A stretch of DNA of 16,440 nucleotides from Rhodoferax sp. (GTDB lineage Bacteria > Pseudomonadota > Gammaproteobacteria > Burkholderiales > Burkholderiaceae_C): NCBI GenBank assembly GCA_029946045.1, contig JAQSDS010000400.1, positions 1,243 through 17,682 on the forward strand. The letters run 5' to 3'. Below are positions 1 through 7,600 of the stretch, piece after piece. How positions within the stretch are numbered: position 1 is the first letter of the stretch; each line of letters begins with the position of its first letter. Made by a program: the position numbers and the translations under genes. Below the pieces are notes generated by a model. That model was given only the letters and a program-made list of their open reading frames with translations, had not been told where the DNA came from and searched no databases.

Positions 1-1
1 A

Positions 2-1153
2 GGACACTTTTTCGAAGGTACGAAAGACCATCAGCAAGCCGTTGCGCTCATCGGGGAGCTTGATCGCGGTTGGCTTGGAATCGGTCTTGTCCACCAGCCG
101 CGCACCATCGGTCATGATGGCCAGCACGTGGCCCGCCTCGACGCCGTCACGGCTGCCCCGATTCAGGCTGACCACCTGGTTTTGTGCAGCATTCACCACA
201 GCACTGCCGTAAATTGAAACGACGCGCGCCTCAATGGGACGGGTGGGCGCGCGCGGCACATAGCTTTGCAGCTGGGGTGGCGGCTCGGGCAACAAACGGT
301 CACCGACGCGCATTTCTTCCTTGGCATCAATGATGTCGATGGTGGCTGGGACGATATCGGTCTGGTTTTTGCCATCGGCGGTCATACTTTCCTGACGGCC
401 TTCACTGCGTGACAGCAGCGCCTTGCCTACGTACTGGGCCTCGTAGCCGAGCACTTCCCCGCTGACAGGGTCTTTCAAAGGGGTGGTATTGCGAAATATC
501 CGGAATGCCTGCTGTTTTTTGACCGGATCATCTTGCAGCTCGAACCCGGGGTTGCCTCGGGCATAGGCTCGGTCACCGCGGGTAAGCAGTACCCGGCTGT
601 CTTGAGCCGCCACAATGCGGGCTGCGGCGCTCAGGCCAAGTTCGTCCACGATCATGGGCTCGGCCAGAAAGGGCTCGATCAGATGGCTTTTGAGTGTGGG
701 CAGGGCACTGGCGTTGAGGTTTTCAATGCGGGTACGTGGTGAGACACGCACAGTGGGCAGGTCGGTCGCTGCGTCAGAGCCACCTGCGCTCAGGCTCAGC
801 CGAGCCCGGCCATTGCTGGTGTCCAGATAAAGCGTCTGTCCAGGGTAAATCAGGTGTGGATTCTTGATTTCGGACAGATTCATGCCCCATAACTCTGGCC
901 AGTGCCATGGGTTTTTCAGGAACAGGCCTGAGATGCCCCACAACGTATCGCCGGGCTTGACCGTATAGCTCTGCGGCGCATTGGGGCCAAGCTCACTCAG
1001 GGGCACGCCACTTTGGGCCACCTGGTTGGCGGTCGCACGCTGTTGCTCGGAAATTGGGAAATTCTGAGCCTGCACCGGCCCAGCCAAAAGACTGCAGGCG
1101 ATCGCGGTCCATGTCAGTTTTTTGGAAAAAGTGTCAAAAAGAGTTTTGGCCAT
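2..1153 (-). CDS. Secreted LysM-domain peptidoglycan-binding protein (partial, continues off the left edge)
   Basis: Open from the ATG at 1153 to the window edge, 384 codons with no stop, so the C-terminus is missing. Residues 1-29 form a Sec signal peptide: basic Lys residues near the start, a hydrophobic stretch around TAIACSLLAG, and a likely cut after PVQA. A LysM domain follows at about 62-110 (YTVKPGDTLWGIS, then NPHLIYPGQTLYL), the module that binds peptidoglycan N-acetylglucosamine. The remaining 270 or so residues carry no motif I recognise; they resemble the long C-terminal region of the LysM proteins found next to def/dprA in Burkholderiales. It is probably periplasmic and envelope-associated; no enzymatic motif is visible. 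It is divergent from def across 130 bp. No Shine-Dalgarno precedes the ATG, and a TAGAAT box lies only 10 bp upstream. The start is supported by the signal peptide beginning immediately. Confidence 0.88.
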   Translation of the reverse strand, partial: MAKTLFDTFSKKLTWTAIACSLLAGPVQAQNFPISEQQRATANQVAQSGVPLSELGPNAPQSYTVKPGDTLWGISGLFLKNPWHWPELWGMNLSEIKNPHLIYPGQTLYLDTSNGRARLSLSAGGSDAATDLPTVRVSPRTRIENLNASALPTLKSHLIEPFLAEPMIVDELGLSAAARIVAAQDSRVLLTRGDRAYARGNPGFELQDDPVKKQQAFRIFRNTTPLKDPVSGEVLGYEAQYVGKALLSRSEGRQESMTADGKNQTDIVPATIDIIDAKEEMRVGDRLLPEPPPQLQSYVPRAPTRPIEARVVSIYGSAVVNAAQNQVVSLNRGSRDGVEAGHVLAIMTDGARLVDKTDSKPTAIKLPDERNGLLMVFRTFEKVS

Positions 1154-1163
1154 AGTGTTTTCA

Positions 1164-1169
1164 ATTCTA
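1164..1169 (-). promoter_or_regulatory. Candidate -10 box for the LysM gene
   Basis: On the minus strand the hexamer TAGAAT matches the sigma-70 -10 consensus at 5 of 6 positions. It sits 10 bases before the ATG, so transcription would start about 4 bases before the start codon. No good -35 is visible at 16-18 bp spacing. Weak single-element evidence. Confidence 0.3.
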
Positions 1170-1206
1170 TTCAATCGCGTTAGATTGTGCGCCCAAGCCC
1201 TTGCTG

Positions 1207-1221
1207 GGACAACGATTGTCC
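1207..1221. repeat. Inverted repeat GGACAA-CGA-TTGTCC in the LysM/def intergenic region
   Basis: Perfect 6-bp arms with a 3-bp centre, midway between the divergent LysM and def genes. The size and symmetry suit a dimeric regulator site. A second inverted repeat is centred 25 bp downstream. There is no T-run, so a terminator is unlikely. The function is not known from the sequence. Confidence 0.5.
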
Positions 1222-1231
1222 TTTGCCTAAA

Positions 1232-1246
1232 TGGCGCAAGGCGCCA
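1232..1246. repeat. Inverted repeat TGGCGC-AAG-GCGCCA upstream of def
   Basis: Perfect 6-bp arms with a 3-bp centre, 37 bp before the def ATG. It has the same geometry as the repeat at 1207-1221, with centres at 1214 and 1239, but a different arm sequence. It could be an operator or a small hairpin in the def leader. Confidence 0.5.
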
Positions 1247-1283
1247 AAAATTGCGAAAATAACGACATCTTTGAAGTGACACC

Positions 1284-1793
1284 ATGGCTTTACTCCCAAT
1301 TCTTTGTTTTCCCGACCCCAAACTGCACACCATTGCCAAACCCGTTGCGGTGGTTGATGCGCGCATCCAGGCCTTGATTGCCGACATGTTCGAGACCATG
1401 TACGAGGCCAAGGGCATCGGCTTAGCCGCCACCCAGGTCAACGTCCACGAGCGCTTGATTGTGATGGATATCTCCGAGGGCCGTGACGTGCCCTTGGTGC
1501 TGATCAATCCTAAAGTTCTCTGGGCCAGCCCGGAGATGCATTTGAACGAGGAGGGCTGTCTGTCCGTGCCCGGCATTTACGATGGTGTCAAACGCCACGA
1601 TGCGGTCAAAGTGGAAGCCCTTGATGGCGAGGGCAAGACGCACCTGATCGAGGCCGATGGCCTGCTGGCGGTGTGTATTCAGCACGAAATGGATCACCTC
1701 ATGGGCAAAGTGTTCGTCGAGTACTTGTCGCCTCTCAAACGCAACCGCATCAAAATCAAGATGATCAAGGCCCAGCGCGAGGACCGCCCTTGA
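1284..1793 (+). CDS. def: Peptide deformylase
   Basis: Removes the formyl group from the N-terminal formyl-methionine of new proteins in the cytoplasm. At 169 residues it has the usual length, and all three family motifs are intact: GIGLAATQ at 44-51, EEGCLS at 89-94 and QHEMDH at 133-138. Cys92, His134 and His138 are the expected metal ligands, with Glu135 as the catalytic acid/base. The ATG at 1284 is preceded by only a partial SD-like GAAGTGA at 1273-1279. It is the first gene of a plus-strand operon with fmt, whose product adds the group Def removes; the def stop overlaps the fmt start by 4 bases. Confidence 0.97.
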   Translation: MALLPILCFPDPKLHTIAKPVAVVDARIQALIADMFETMYEAKGIGLAATQVNVHERLIVMDISEGRDVPLVLINPKVLWASPEMHLNEEGCLSVPGIYDGVKRHDAVKVEALDGEGKTHLIEADGLLAVCIQHEMDHLMGKVFVEYLSPLKRNRIKIKMIKAQREDRP

Positions 1794-2749
1794 AGCTGGT
1801 GTTTGCTGGCACGCCAGAATTTGCGGCGGTGGCATTGGCCCGTTTGCATGCTGCGGGTCATGACATCGTGCTGGTGCTGAGCCAGCCTGACCGGCCAGCC
1901 GGGCGCGGTATGAAATTGCAACCTTCGTCGGTCAAGCAGTTTGCACTGGCGCATGGCATAGTGGTGGCGCAGCCGCGCAGCCTGCGCCTTGACGGCAAAT
2001 ACCCAGGCGATGCCCAGGCTGCGCGCACGGCACTTGCGGTAGCACAGGCCGATGCCATGGTGGTGGCCGCTTATGGCCTGATTCTGCCGCAGTGGGTGCT
2101 GGACCAGCCTCGCCTGGGCTGTTTCAATATTCATGCCTCCCTGCTGCCGCGCTGGCGCGGCGCCGCCCCGATTCACCGCGCCATTGAGGCCGGAGACCCG
2201 GCTACAGGCATCACCATCATGCAAATGGATGCGGGCCTGGACACCGGTGACATGTTGTTGGCGCAGACCCTGCCGATTTTCCCGACTGACACCACGGGCA
2301 GCTTGCACGACCGATTGGCTGGACTAGGGGGTGAGCTGATGGTCGAGGTGCTCACCTTGGCAGGCCAGGGTGAGCTGCAACCCGCGCCACAAGCCCAAGA
2401 GGGTGTCACCTACGCCAGCAAGATCGACAAGGCGGAAGCCAGCATTGACTGGTCACAGACGGCGCAAACCATCAGCCAGCGCGTGCGTGCCTTTGATCCC
2501 TTTCCGGGTGCCAGCACCCTGCATGCTGGCGAGACGCTCAAAATTTGGGCGGCACGGCCGGGGTCGGCCCTGGCACAGAGGCTACACACTCCAGGGCAAA
2601 TTCTGGCCTTGGAGCCGTCCGGCATAGCCGTGGCAGCGCTTGATTCGACGCTCATCATTACCGAACTGCAGCGCCCGGGTGGCAAGCGCCTTGCCAGCGC
2701 CGAATTCCTGCGTGGCTGCCCCTTACAAATCGGGCAGGTGCTGGGTTGA
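1790..2749 (+). CDS. fmt: Methionyl-tRNA formyltransferase (TTG start)
   Basis: Transfers a formyl group from 10-formyl-tetrahydrofolate to Met-tRNA(fMet), making the initiator tRNA. From the TTG at 1790 the product has 319 residues, close to the family norm of about 315. It begins with the Rossmann strand [11 protein letters not shown]. The folate/catalytic site is complete: Asn113 and His115 in [16 protein letters not shown], and Asp151 in [10 protein letters not shown]. The C-terminal tRNA-binding domain starts around residue 205. The frame is open further upstream to an ATG at 1673, but that start would lie inside def and add 39 unrelated residues. The TTG overlaps the def stop as TTGA and has AGGA about 6 bases upstream, as expected for translational coupling. 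Confidence 0.95.
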   Translation: MKLVFAGTPEFAAVALARLHAAGHDIVLVLSQPDRPAGRGMKLQPSSVKQFALAHGIVVAQPRSLRLDGKYPGDAQAARTALAVAQADAMVVAAYGLILPQWVLDQPRLGCFNIHASLLPRWRGAAPIHRAIEAGDPATGITIMQMDAGLDTGDMLLAQTLPIFPTDTTGSLHDRLAGLGGELMVEVLTLAGQGELQPAPQAQEGVTYASKIDKAEASIDWSQTAQTISQRVRAFDPFPGASTLHAGETLKIWAARPGSALAQRLHTPGQILALEPSGIAVAALDSTLIITELQRPGGKRLASAEFLRGCPLQIGQVLG

Positions 2750-3504
2750 TACGTCTGCTGCACGCGCGTGCCCGCAGCTGGTGGCAGCACCCGGCCTTTT
2801 CGCGCGGCATGCGTGAGATGGCTTCGGTGTCACCTGGCCTGGCAGCCTGGGGTTTGATGACCGGCGTAGCCATGGTCAAGTCGGGTATGAGCACCGTGGA
2901 GGCTGTGGCCATGAGTTTGCTGGTGTTTGCGGGCAGCTCGCAACTGGCGGCCATGCCTTTGATAGCTGCTGGCGCACCTATCTGGGTGATTTTGGCCACC
3001 GCTTCTTGCGTGAATTTGCGCTTTGTGGTTTTCAGTGCTCACATGCGGCCGTACCTGATGCACCTACCGCTGAACTGGCGCCTGTTTCAAGGCTACCTGA
3101 CGGCCGACCTCAGCTACGTCATGTTTACCCGGCGCTACCACCACCCACCCGTCAACGCGGTCGAACGCACGGAACAAGTGGCCTACCTGAGTGGCGGCAG
3201 CCTGCTCAATTGGGTCAGTTGGCAAAGTGCCAGTTTGCTGGGCATCGCACTGGCCAACGTCATCCCAAGCCATTGGGGTCTGGGATTTGCCGGTATTCTG
3301 GCTTTGCTGGGGGTCGGCTGCTCTTTGGCATCGAGCCATTTGAGGCGGGTTTCCGCCGGCGTGGCTGGCATGGCTGCTGTGGTCGCCTATGCTTTGCCGC
3401 TCAAGCTCAATATTGTGGTGGCCATTGCCAGTGCCGTGGCGCTGTGCCTGATCATCGATGCCAGTTGGCCGAAGGCGCCGGGTTCGGTCAAAGGTCCGGC
3501 ATGA
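2746..3504 (+). CDS. azlC: AzlC-family branched-chain amino-acid exporter, large subunit
   Basis: A 252-residue polytopic inner-membrane protein. The family signature region is clear: [20 protein letters not shown], then [20 protein letters not shown], then [19 protein letters not shown]. In characterised family members (Bacillus AzlC, Corynebacterium BrnF) this subunit works with a small AzlD/BrnE partner to export branched-chain amino acids; the substrate here is inferred. The TTG start at 2746 overlaps the fmt stop as TTGA, with GGGCAGG at 2732-2738 as SD. The next in-frame ATG is at 2809, just before the conserved GMREMA; I prefer the TTG because homologues normally carry 10-20 residues before this point. 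The stop overlaps the azlD ATG. Confidence 0.9.
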   Translation: MIRLLHARARSWWQHPAFSRGMREMASVSPGLAAWGLMTGVAMVKSGMSTVEAVAMSLLVFAGSSQLAAMPLIAAGAPIWVILATASCVNLRFVVFSAHMRPYLMHLPLNWRLFQGYLTADLSYVMFTRRYHHPPVNAVERTEQVAYLSGGSLLNWVSWQSASLLGIALANVIPSHWGLGFAGILALLGVGCSLASSHLRRVSAGVAGMAAVVAYALPLKLNIVVAIASAVALCLIIDASWPKAPGSVKGPA

Positions 3505-3848
3505 ACGGCACCGATCTCTGGACCCTGGGGGTGATCGTCGGGCTGGCCTTGGTCACCGTGCTCACCCGTTGTTTCTTTTTCATGAGCAATGAACCCTGGC
3601 AGCTGCCACATTGGGCACAGCGTGGTTTGCAATACGCGCCGATTGCCGCGCTAGCCGCGGTGGTGGCGCCCGAAGTGGTCATGGTGCAAGGTCAATTCTT
3701 GACGACCTGGCAGGATGCCCGTATTTACGCCGCAGGGGTTGGCGCCGCGTATTTTTTCTGGCGCGAAGGTCAGGGACAGGCGGTACTTGGAACCATTGTG
3801 TCTGGCATGGCAGTTTATTTACCTTTGCATCTGGGACTGGGTTGGTAA
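3501..3848 (+). CDS. azlD: AzlD-family branched-chain amino-acid exporter, small subunit
   Basis: A 115-residue hydrophobic protein with about four predicted membrane segments, the usual size of AzlD/BrnE partners. Characteristic elements are the early LVTVLTRCFFF, then QRGLQYAPIAALAAVVAPEV. The ATG at 3501 overlaps the azlC stop as ATGA, so the two subunits are translationally coupled. The reading frame stays open upstream to 3006, but that part is the shadow of azlC. It is the last gene of the def-fmt-azlC-azlD run. Confidence 0.9.
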   Translation: MNGTDLWTLGVIVGLALVTVLTRCFFFMSNEPWQLPHWAQRGLQYAPIAALAAVVAPEVVMVQGQFLTTWQDARIYAAGVGAAYFFWREGQGQAVLGTIVSGMAVYLPLHLGLGW

Positions 3849-3879
3849 CTCCTTGGCTGCGATCGAGTGGGGGTTTTTT
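3847..3879 (+). terminator. Weak Rho-independent terminator-like element after azlD
   Basis: AACTCC, starting within the azlD stop codon, can pair with GGGGTT (one G-T wobble), followed by more T residues (T-run 3874-3879). The loop is long and the stem short, so termination would be inefficient. The context, end of an operon just before the pyk leader, fits a terminator. Confidence 0.35.
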
Positions 3880-3942
3880 GTTGCTGTCTTGTAACTCCTT
3901 TGTGTGAGAATCGCGAAACTAAATTACATCGGAGATAAATTC

Positions 3943-5373
3943 ATGCCACGTCGTGCGACCAAAATTGTTGCCACTTTAGGCCCAGCCTCCAGTTCTCCCG
4001 CGATGCTCGAACAAATGATTCGGGCCGGGGTCAACGTGGTGCGCCTGAACTTCAGCCATGGCACGGCGCAAGACCACATTGAGCGGGCGCGTCTGGTGCG
4101 CGAAGCCGCTAAACGCGCTGGCCGTGAGGTGGCCATCATGGCCGACCTTCAGGGCCCCAAGATCCGGGTCGGCAAGTTTGCTGAAGGCAAGGTATTTTTG
4201 CAAGCTGGCCAGTCCTTTGTGCTGGATGCGGCGCGCACCGAACTCGGTGACATCGACGCGGTCGGCTTGGACTACAAAGCGTTGCCGCGCGAAGTGAAGG
4301 CCGGTGACGTGCTGCTGCTCAATGATGGCCTGATCGTGATCGTGGTGGATGCCGTCAAGGGCGAGGCTATCCACACCACCGTCAGAATGGGCGGTGAGTT
4401 GTCCAACAACAAGGGCATCAACAAGCAGGGTGGCGGCCTGACGGCTCCGGCGCTGACCGCCAAGGACATGGAGGACATCCGTACGGCCATGAGCTTCCAC
4501 GCCGATTACGTTGCGGTGAGTTTTCCTAAAAATGCCACCGATATGGAAATGGCGCGCCAGCTTTGCAACGTGGCGGCCGAGGACGGGCACCGCCCCGGGC
4601 TGATCGCCAAAATTGAGCGCGCCGAGGCGATTCCGCATCTGGAAGAAATTTTGCTGGCCAGCGATGGCATCATGGTGGCCCGTGGTGACCTGGCCGTCGA
4701 AGTGGGCAACGCCGTGGTGCCGGCACTGCAAAAACGCATGATCAAGCTGGCCCGGGAACATGACCGGGTGGTGATTACCGCCACGCAAATGATGGAGTCG
4801 ATGATCACCAACCCGGTGCCCACCCGCGCCGAGGTCAGTGACGTGGCCAACGCGGTGCTGGATGGCACCGATGCCGTGATGCTTTCCGCCGAAACCGCCG
4901 CTGGCAAGTACCCGCTGGAAACCGTCATCGAGATGGCCAAAATCTGCCATGCGGCGGAGGGCGGCGACGCGTTCGAGCTCGAAGACGACTTTACCGGCAA
5001 GACCTTTACCCGCATTGACCAGACCATTGCCATGGGCGCGTTGTTTACCGCGCACCACCTTGGCGCCAAAGCCATTGTGGCCATGACCGACAGTGGCTCG
5101 ACGGCGCTTTGGATGAGCCGCCACCTGATTCAGGTGCCCATCTACGCCTTGACTTCCAAAATTGCCACGCAGCGCAAAATGACCCTGTACCGCAACGTGC
5201 GACCGCTGTTGATCGACACCAGCGCCGACCGCGACACGGCATTGGCCGAGGCCGAGGCCGACCTCAAATCACGCGGCATTGTCCAGACCGGCGATGTTTA
5301 CGCCATCACCTGCGGTGAGCCCATGGGCTCGCCCGGCGGCACCAATATGCTCAAAATTTGCCGGGCCGGCTAG
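3943..5373 (+). CDS. pyk: Pyruvate kinase
   Basis: Last step of glycolysis: phosphoenolpyruvate + ADP to pyruvate + ATP. The 476 residues match bacterial pyruvate kinases. Motifs in order are KIVATLGPAS (7-16), VVRLNFSHG (32-40), the active-site IAKIERAEAI (221-230; Lys223 catalytic, Glu225 metal) and VARGDLAVE (245-253; Asp249 metal). TATQMMESM (279-287) and PVPTRAEVSDVANAV (291-305) follow. A B domain sits at about 70-170 and an allosteric C domain after 345. The frame opens earlier at a GTG (3904), but the ATG at 3943 is preceded by GGAG (3931-3934) at 8-base spacing and begins at the conserved N-terminus. The leader from azlD is 94 bp. A possible GAGAAT -10 lies at 3906-3911, without a convincing -35. 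Confidence 0.97.
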   Translation: MPRRATKIVATLGPASSSPAMLEQMIRAGVNVVRLNFSHGTAQDHIERARLVREAAKRAGREVAIMADLQGPKIRVGKFAEGKVFLQAGQSFVLDAARTELGDIDAVGLDYKALPREVKAGDVLLLNDGLIVIVVDAVKGEAIHTTVRMGGELSNNKGINKQGGGLTAPALTAKDMEDIRTAMSFHADYVAVSFPKNATDMEMARQLCNVAAEDGHRPGLIAKIERAEAIPHLEEILLASDGIMVARGDLAVEVGNAVVPALQKRMIKLAREHDRVVITATQMMESMITNPVPTRAEVSDVANAVLDGTDAVMLSAETAAGKYPLETVIEMAKICHAAEGGDAFELEDDFTGKTFTRIDQTIAMGALFTAHHLGAKAIVAMTDSGSTALWMSRHLIQVPIYALTSKIATQRKMTLYRNVRPLLIDTSADRDTALAEAEADLKSRGIVQTGDVYAITCGEPMGSPGGTNMLKICRAG

Positions 5374-5388
5374 GGTCGGTCGACGCTT

Positions 5389-5404
5389 GTCAAGGTGGCT
5401 TGAC
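5389..5404 (+). repeat. Hairpin GTCAAG-GTGG-CTTGAC downstream of pyk
   Basis: Perfect 6-bp stem with a GTGG loop, 16 bases after the pyk stop. It has no T-run, so it is not a canonical intrinsic terminator; it may stabilise the pyk 3' end or be an operator. Its half-site TCAAG/CTTGA recurs twice more before fba. Confidence 0.45.
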
Positions 5405-5433
5405 CGGGTGCCTTGGTGTCAGTTTCCCGGCTG

Positions 5434-5458
5434 CTTGAATGGCTAGAATTGGTTCAAG
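5434..5458 (+). promoter_or_regulatory. Candidate fba promoter -10 inside an inverted repeat
   Basis: TAGAAT at 5444-5449 matches the -10 consensus at 5 of 6 positions. It would place the transcript start about 39 bases before the fba ATG, leaving a normal leader with an SD. It is enclosed by the inverted repeat CTTGAA (5434-5439) and TTCAAG (5453-5458), separated by 13 bp. No clear -35 is seen. A protein bound to the repeat would cover the -10, so repression is the natural guess, but this is inference. Confidence 0.4.
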
Positions 5459-5494
5459 TTACGGCCCAGTTACCATTCTTCAAAGGACACCATC

Positions 5495-6559
5495 ATGGCA
5501 CTTGTTTCTATGCGCGAATTGCTTGACCACGCCGCGGTCAACGGTTACGGCATCCCGGCTTTCAATGTGAACAACCTGGAGCAAGTGCAGGCGGTGATGT
5601 CGGCGGCCGATGAAGTGGGTGCGCCCGTCATTCTGCAAGCCAGCGCCGGGGCCCGTAAGTATGCCGGCGAGCCCTTCATCAAGCACCTGATTCTGGCGGC
5701 CATCGAGGCTTATCCGCACATTCCGCTGGTGATGCATCAGGACCATGGCCAGAGTCCGGTCATTTGCCAGGGCGCCATTGACCTGGGGTTCAGCTCGGTC
5801 ATGATGGACGGCAGCCTGGAAGGCGACGGCAAGACCATTGCCAGCTATGAATACAACGTCGACGTCACCCGTAAAGTGGTGGACATGGCCCACGCCGTGG
5901 GCGTCACGGTCGAGGGCGAGTTGGGTTGCCTGGGTTCCCTGGAAACCATGAAAGGCGACAAGGAAGACGGTCATGGCACCGACGCCACCATGACCCGTGA
6001 GCAAATGTTGACCGACCCCGAGCAAGCGGCCGACTTTGTCAAGCGCACTCAGCTCGATGCCTTGGCCATTGCCATTGGCACCAGCCATGGCGCCTACAAA
6101 TTCACGCGCAAGCCCACTGGCGACATTTTGGCCATTGATCGTGTGATGGAAATCAACCGCCGCCTGCCCAACACCCACCTGGTGATGCACGGCTCCAGCA
6201 GCGTGCCGCAGGAGTCACTGGCCCTCATCAACCAGTACGGCGGCAAGATGAAAGAAACCTACGGTGTGCCAGTCGAGGAAATCCAGAAAGCCATCAAGTA
6301 CGGCGTGCGCAAAATCAACATCGACACCGACATCCGCCTCGCCATGACAGCTGCCGTGCGCAAGTACATGTTTGAGAACCCCGACAAGTTTGACGCCCGT
6401 GACTGGCTCAAGCCAGCCCGTGAAGCGGCCAAAGCCCTGTGCAAACAGCGCTACCTGGAGTTTGGTTGCCAAGGCCAGGGAGCCAAGATCAAGAGTCACA
6501 GCCTGTTTGAAGTGGCCGGAAAATATGCCCGTGGCGAGCTGGCGCAGGTGGTGAACTAA
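5495..6559 (+). CDS. fba: Class II fructose-1,6-bisphosphate aldolase
   Basis: Reversible cleavage of fructose-1,6-bisphosphate to glyceraldehyde-3-phosphate and dihydroxyacetone phosphate, with a bound divalent metal (usually zinc). The 354 residues resemble the long betaproteobacterial form also used as the Calvin-cycle aldolase. Visible active-site elements are MHQDHG at 80-85 (Asp83 proton donor, His84 metal ligand), VEGELGCLG at 139-147, GTSHGAYKF at 195-203 (His198 metal ligand), VMHGSSSVP at 230-238 (His232 metal ligand) and the phosphate-binding [10 protein letters not shown] at 274-283. The ATG at 5495 has AAGGA at 5483-5487, 7 bases upstream. It lies 121 bp after pyk with its own likely promoter, and ends in a strong terminator at 6588-6612. 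Confidence 0.97.
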   Translation: MALVSMRELLDHAAVNGYGIPAFNVNNLEQVQAVMSAADEVGAPVILQASAGARKYAGEPFIKHLILAAIEAYPHIPLVMHQDHGQSPVICQGAIDLGFSSVMMDGSLEGDGKTIASYEYNVDVTRKVVDMAHAVGVTVEGELGCLGSLETMKGDKEDGHGTDATMTREQMLTDPEQAADFVKRTQLDALAIAIGTSHGAYKFTRKPTGDILAIDRVMEINRRLPNTHLVMHGSSSVPQESLALINQYGGKMKETYGVPVEEIQKAIKYGVRKINIDTDIRLAMTAAVRKYMFENPDKFDARDWLKPAREAAKALCKQRYLEFGCQGQGAKIKSHSLFEVAGKYARGELAQVVN

Positions 6560-6587
6560 ACGCTTCGGCTTCGACCTTGCCCTACTG

Positions 6588-6612
6588 AAAAGCCACCTGC
6601 GGGTGGCTTTTT
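6588..6612 (+). terminator. Rho-independent terminator of fba
   Basis: A perfect 10-bp stem, AAAAGCCACC paired with GGTGGCTTTT, closes a TGCG tetraloop and runs into a T-tract. It lies 28 bases after the fba stop. It separates the carbon-metabolism genes from purC. Confidence 0.93.
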
Positions 6613-6682
6613 GCTGATGCTTCTGCGATTGAAACTAAACTCGGAACATCTTCCTGACATTTTATTCTTGAGTTAACGCACC

Positions 6683-7600
6683 ATGACCCCATCCCAGGCC
6701 GCCCTGCACACTTCCAACATCAAATCACTGCCGCTGCTGGCGCGCGGCAAGGTGCGCGACAACTATGCGGTGGGTGACGATCGCATCCTGATGGTGGCCA
6801 GTGACCGCATCAGCGCCTTCGATGTCATCATGGGCCAGCCGATTCCGGGCAAGGGCGTGCTGCTGACGCAAATGGCCTTGTTCTGGTTTGACAAGCTGGG
6901 TCCGAATGGCCTGAACATCTGCCCGATCCATCTCACCGGCGAGGCGCCGGAAAGTGTCGTCACGGCCGCCGAAGTAGCGCAAGTGACCGGTCGCTCGATG
7001 CTGGTCAAGCGTCTCAAACCGATTTTGGTGGAAGCCGTGGTGCGCGGCTACCTGGCGGGCAGCGGCTGGAAGGAATACCAGGAAAACGGTGCGGTGTGTG
7101 GTGTGAAGTTGCCTGCCGGCCTGAAAAACGCTTCTCGATTGCCCGAGCCCATTTACACCCCGGCGGCCAAAGCCGAAATGGGTGACCATGACGAAAACAT
7201 CACTTTCGAAAAGACTGTCGAGATGATTGGTGCCGACCTGGCCACCCGCATCCGTGACATCAGTATTGCGCTGTACCAAGCGGCAAGCAAGATTGCCGCC
7301 GCCAAGGGCATCATCATTGCCGACACCAAGTTTGAATTCGGCCTGGACCAGGACGGCAGTTTGATTTTGATGGACGAGGTGCTGACACCTGATTCGTCAC
7401 GCTACTGGCCCGCCGAGAGCTACCAGGAGGGTGTCAACCCGCCCAGCTACGACAAACAGTTCTTGCGCGACTGGCTGGAAACCGCACTGGTGGCAGGCCA
7501 GCCCTGGAGCAAGAGCCCGCCGGCACCGCACCTGCCCCGCGCGGTCATCGAAAAAACGGCAGCCAAGTACCAGGAAGCGCTGACCCGGCTTACCAGCTAA
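6683..7600 (+). CDS. purC: Phosphoribosylaminoimidazole-succinocarboxamide (SAICAR) synthase
   Basis: Joins CAIR and aspartate with ATP to give SAICAR in purine synthesis. At 305 residues it is the longer form, like yeast Ade1, rather than the roughly 240-residue E. coli type. Motifs are [10 protein letters not shown] (19-28, nucleotide-binding loop), SDRISAFDV (40-48), [10 protein letters not shown] (167-176), [10 protein letters not shown] (211-220) and [13 protein letters not shown] (231-243). The ATG at 6683 lacks a good SD (only GAG about 10 bases upstream), but the N-terminus matches the family. No convincing promoter was found in the 70 bp after the fba terminator. Its stop overlaps that of the convergent cnoX by 4 bp. 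PurE and PurK, encoded about 1 kb further on, make its substrate. Confidence 0.96.
   Translation: MTPSQAALHTSNIKSLPLLARGKVRDNYAVGDDRILMVASDRISAFDVIMGQPIPGKGVLLTQMALFWFDKLGPNGLNICPIHLTGEAPESVVTAAEVAQVTGRSMLVKRLKPILVEAVVRGYLAGSGWKEYQENGAVCGVKLPAGLKNASRLPEPIYTPAAKAEMGDHDENITFEKTVEMIGADLATRIRDISIALYQAASKIAAAKGIIIADTKFEFGLDQDGSLILMDEVLTPDSSRYWPAESYQEGVNPPSYDKQFLRDWLETALVAGQPWSKSPPAPHLPRAVIEKTAAKYQEALTRLTS

Noticed and set aside
533..830. Short plus-strand frames opposite the LysM gene
   Set aside because: No SD, no recognisable product, and they overlap a long well-supported gene with a signal peptide and LysM domain.
1673..1789. Upstream ATG for fmt inside def
   Set aside because: It adds 39 residues unrelated to the family. 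The TTG at 1790 has an SD and matches the conserved N-terminus.
3006..3500. Upstream open part of the azlD frame
   Set aside because: It is the out-of-frame shadow of azlC. The ATGA overlap gives AzlD its normal length.
3976..5124. 382-codon minus-strand frame inside pyk
   Set aside because: Antisense shadow in G+C-rich coding DNA: His/Gly/Val-rich, no recognisable domain, and pyk is fully explained on the other strand.
5480..6190. 236-codon minus-strand frame inside fba
   Set aside because: Shadow frame; fba is complete with all metal ligands.
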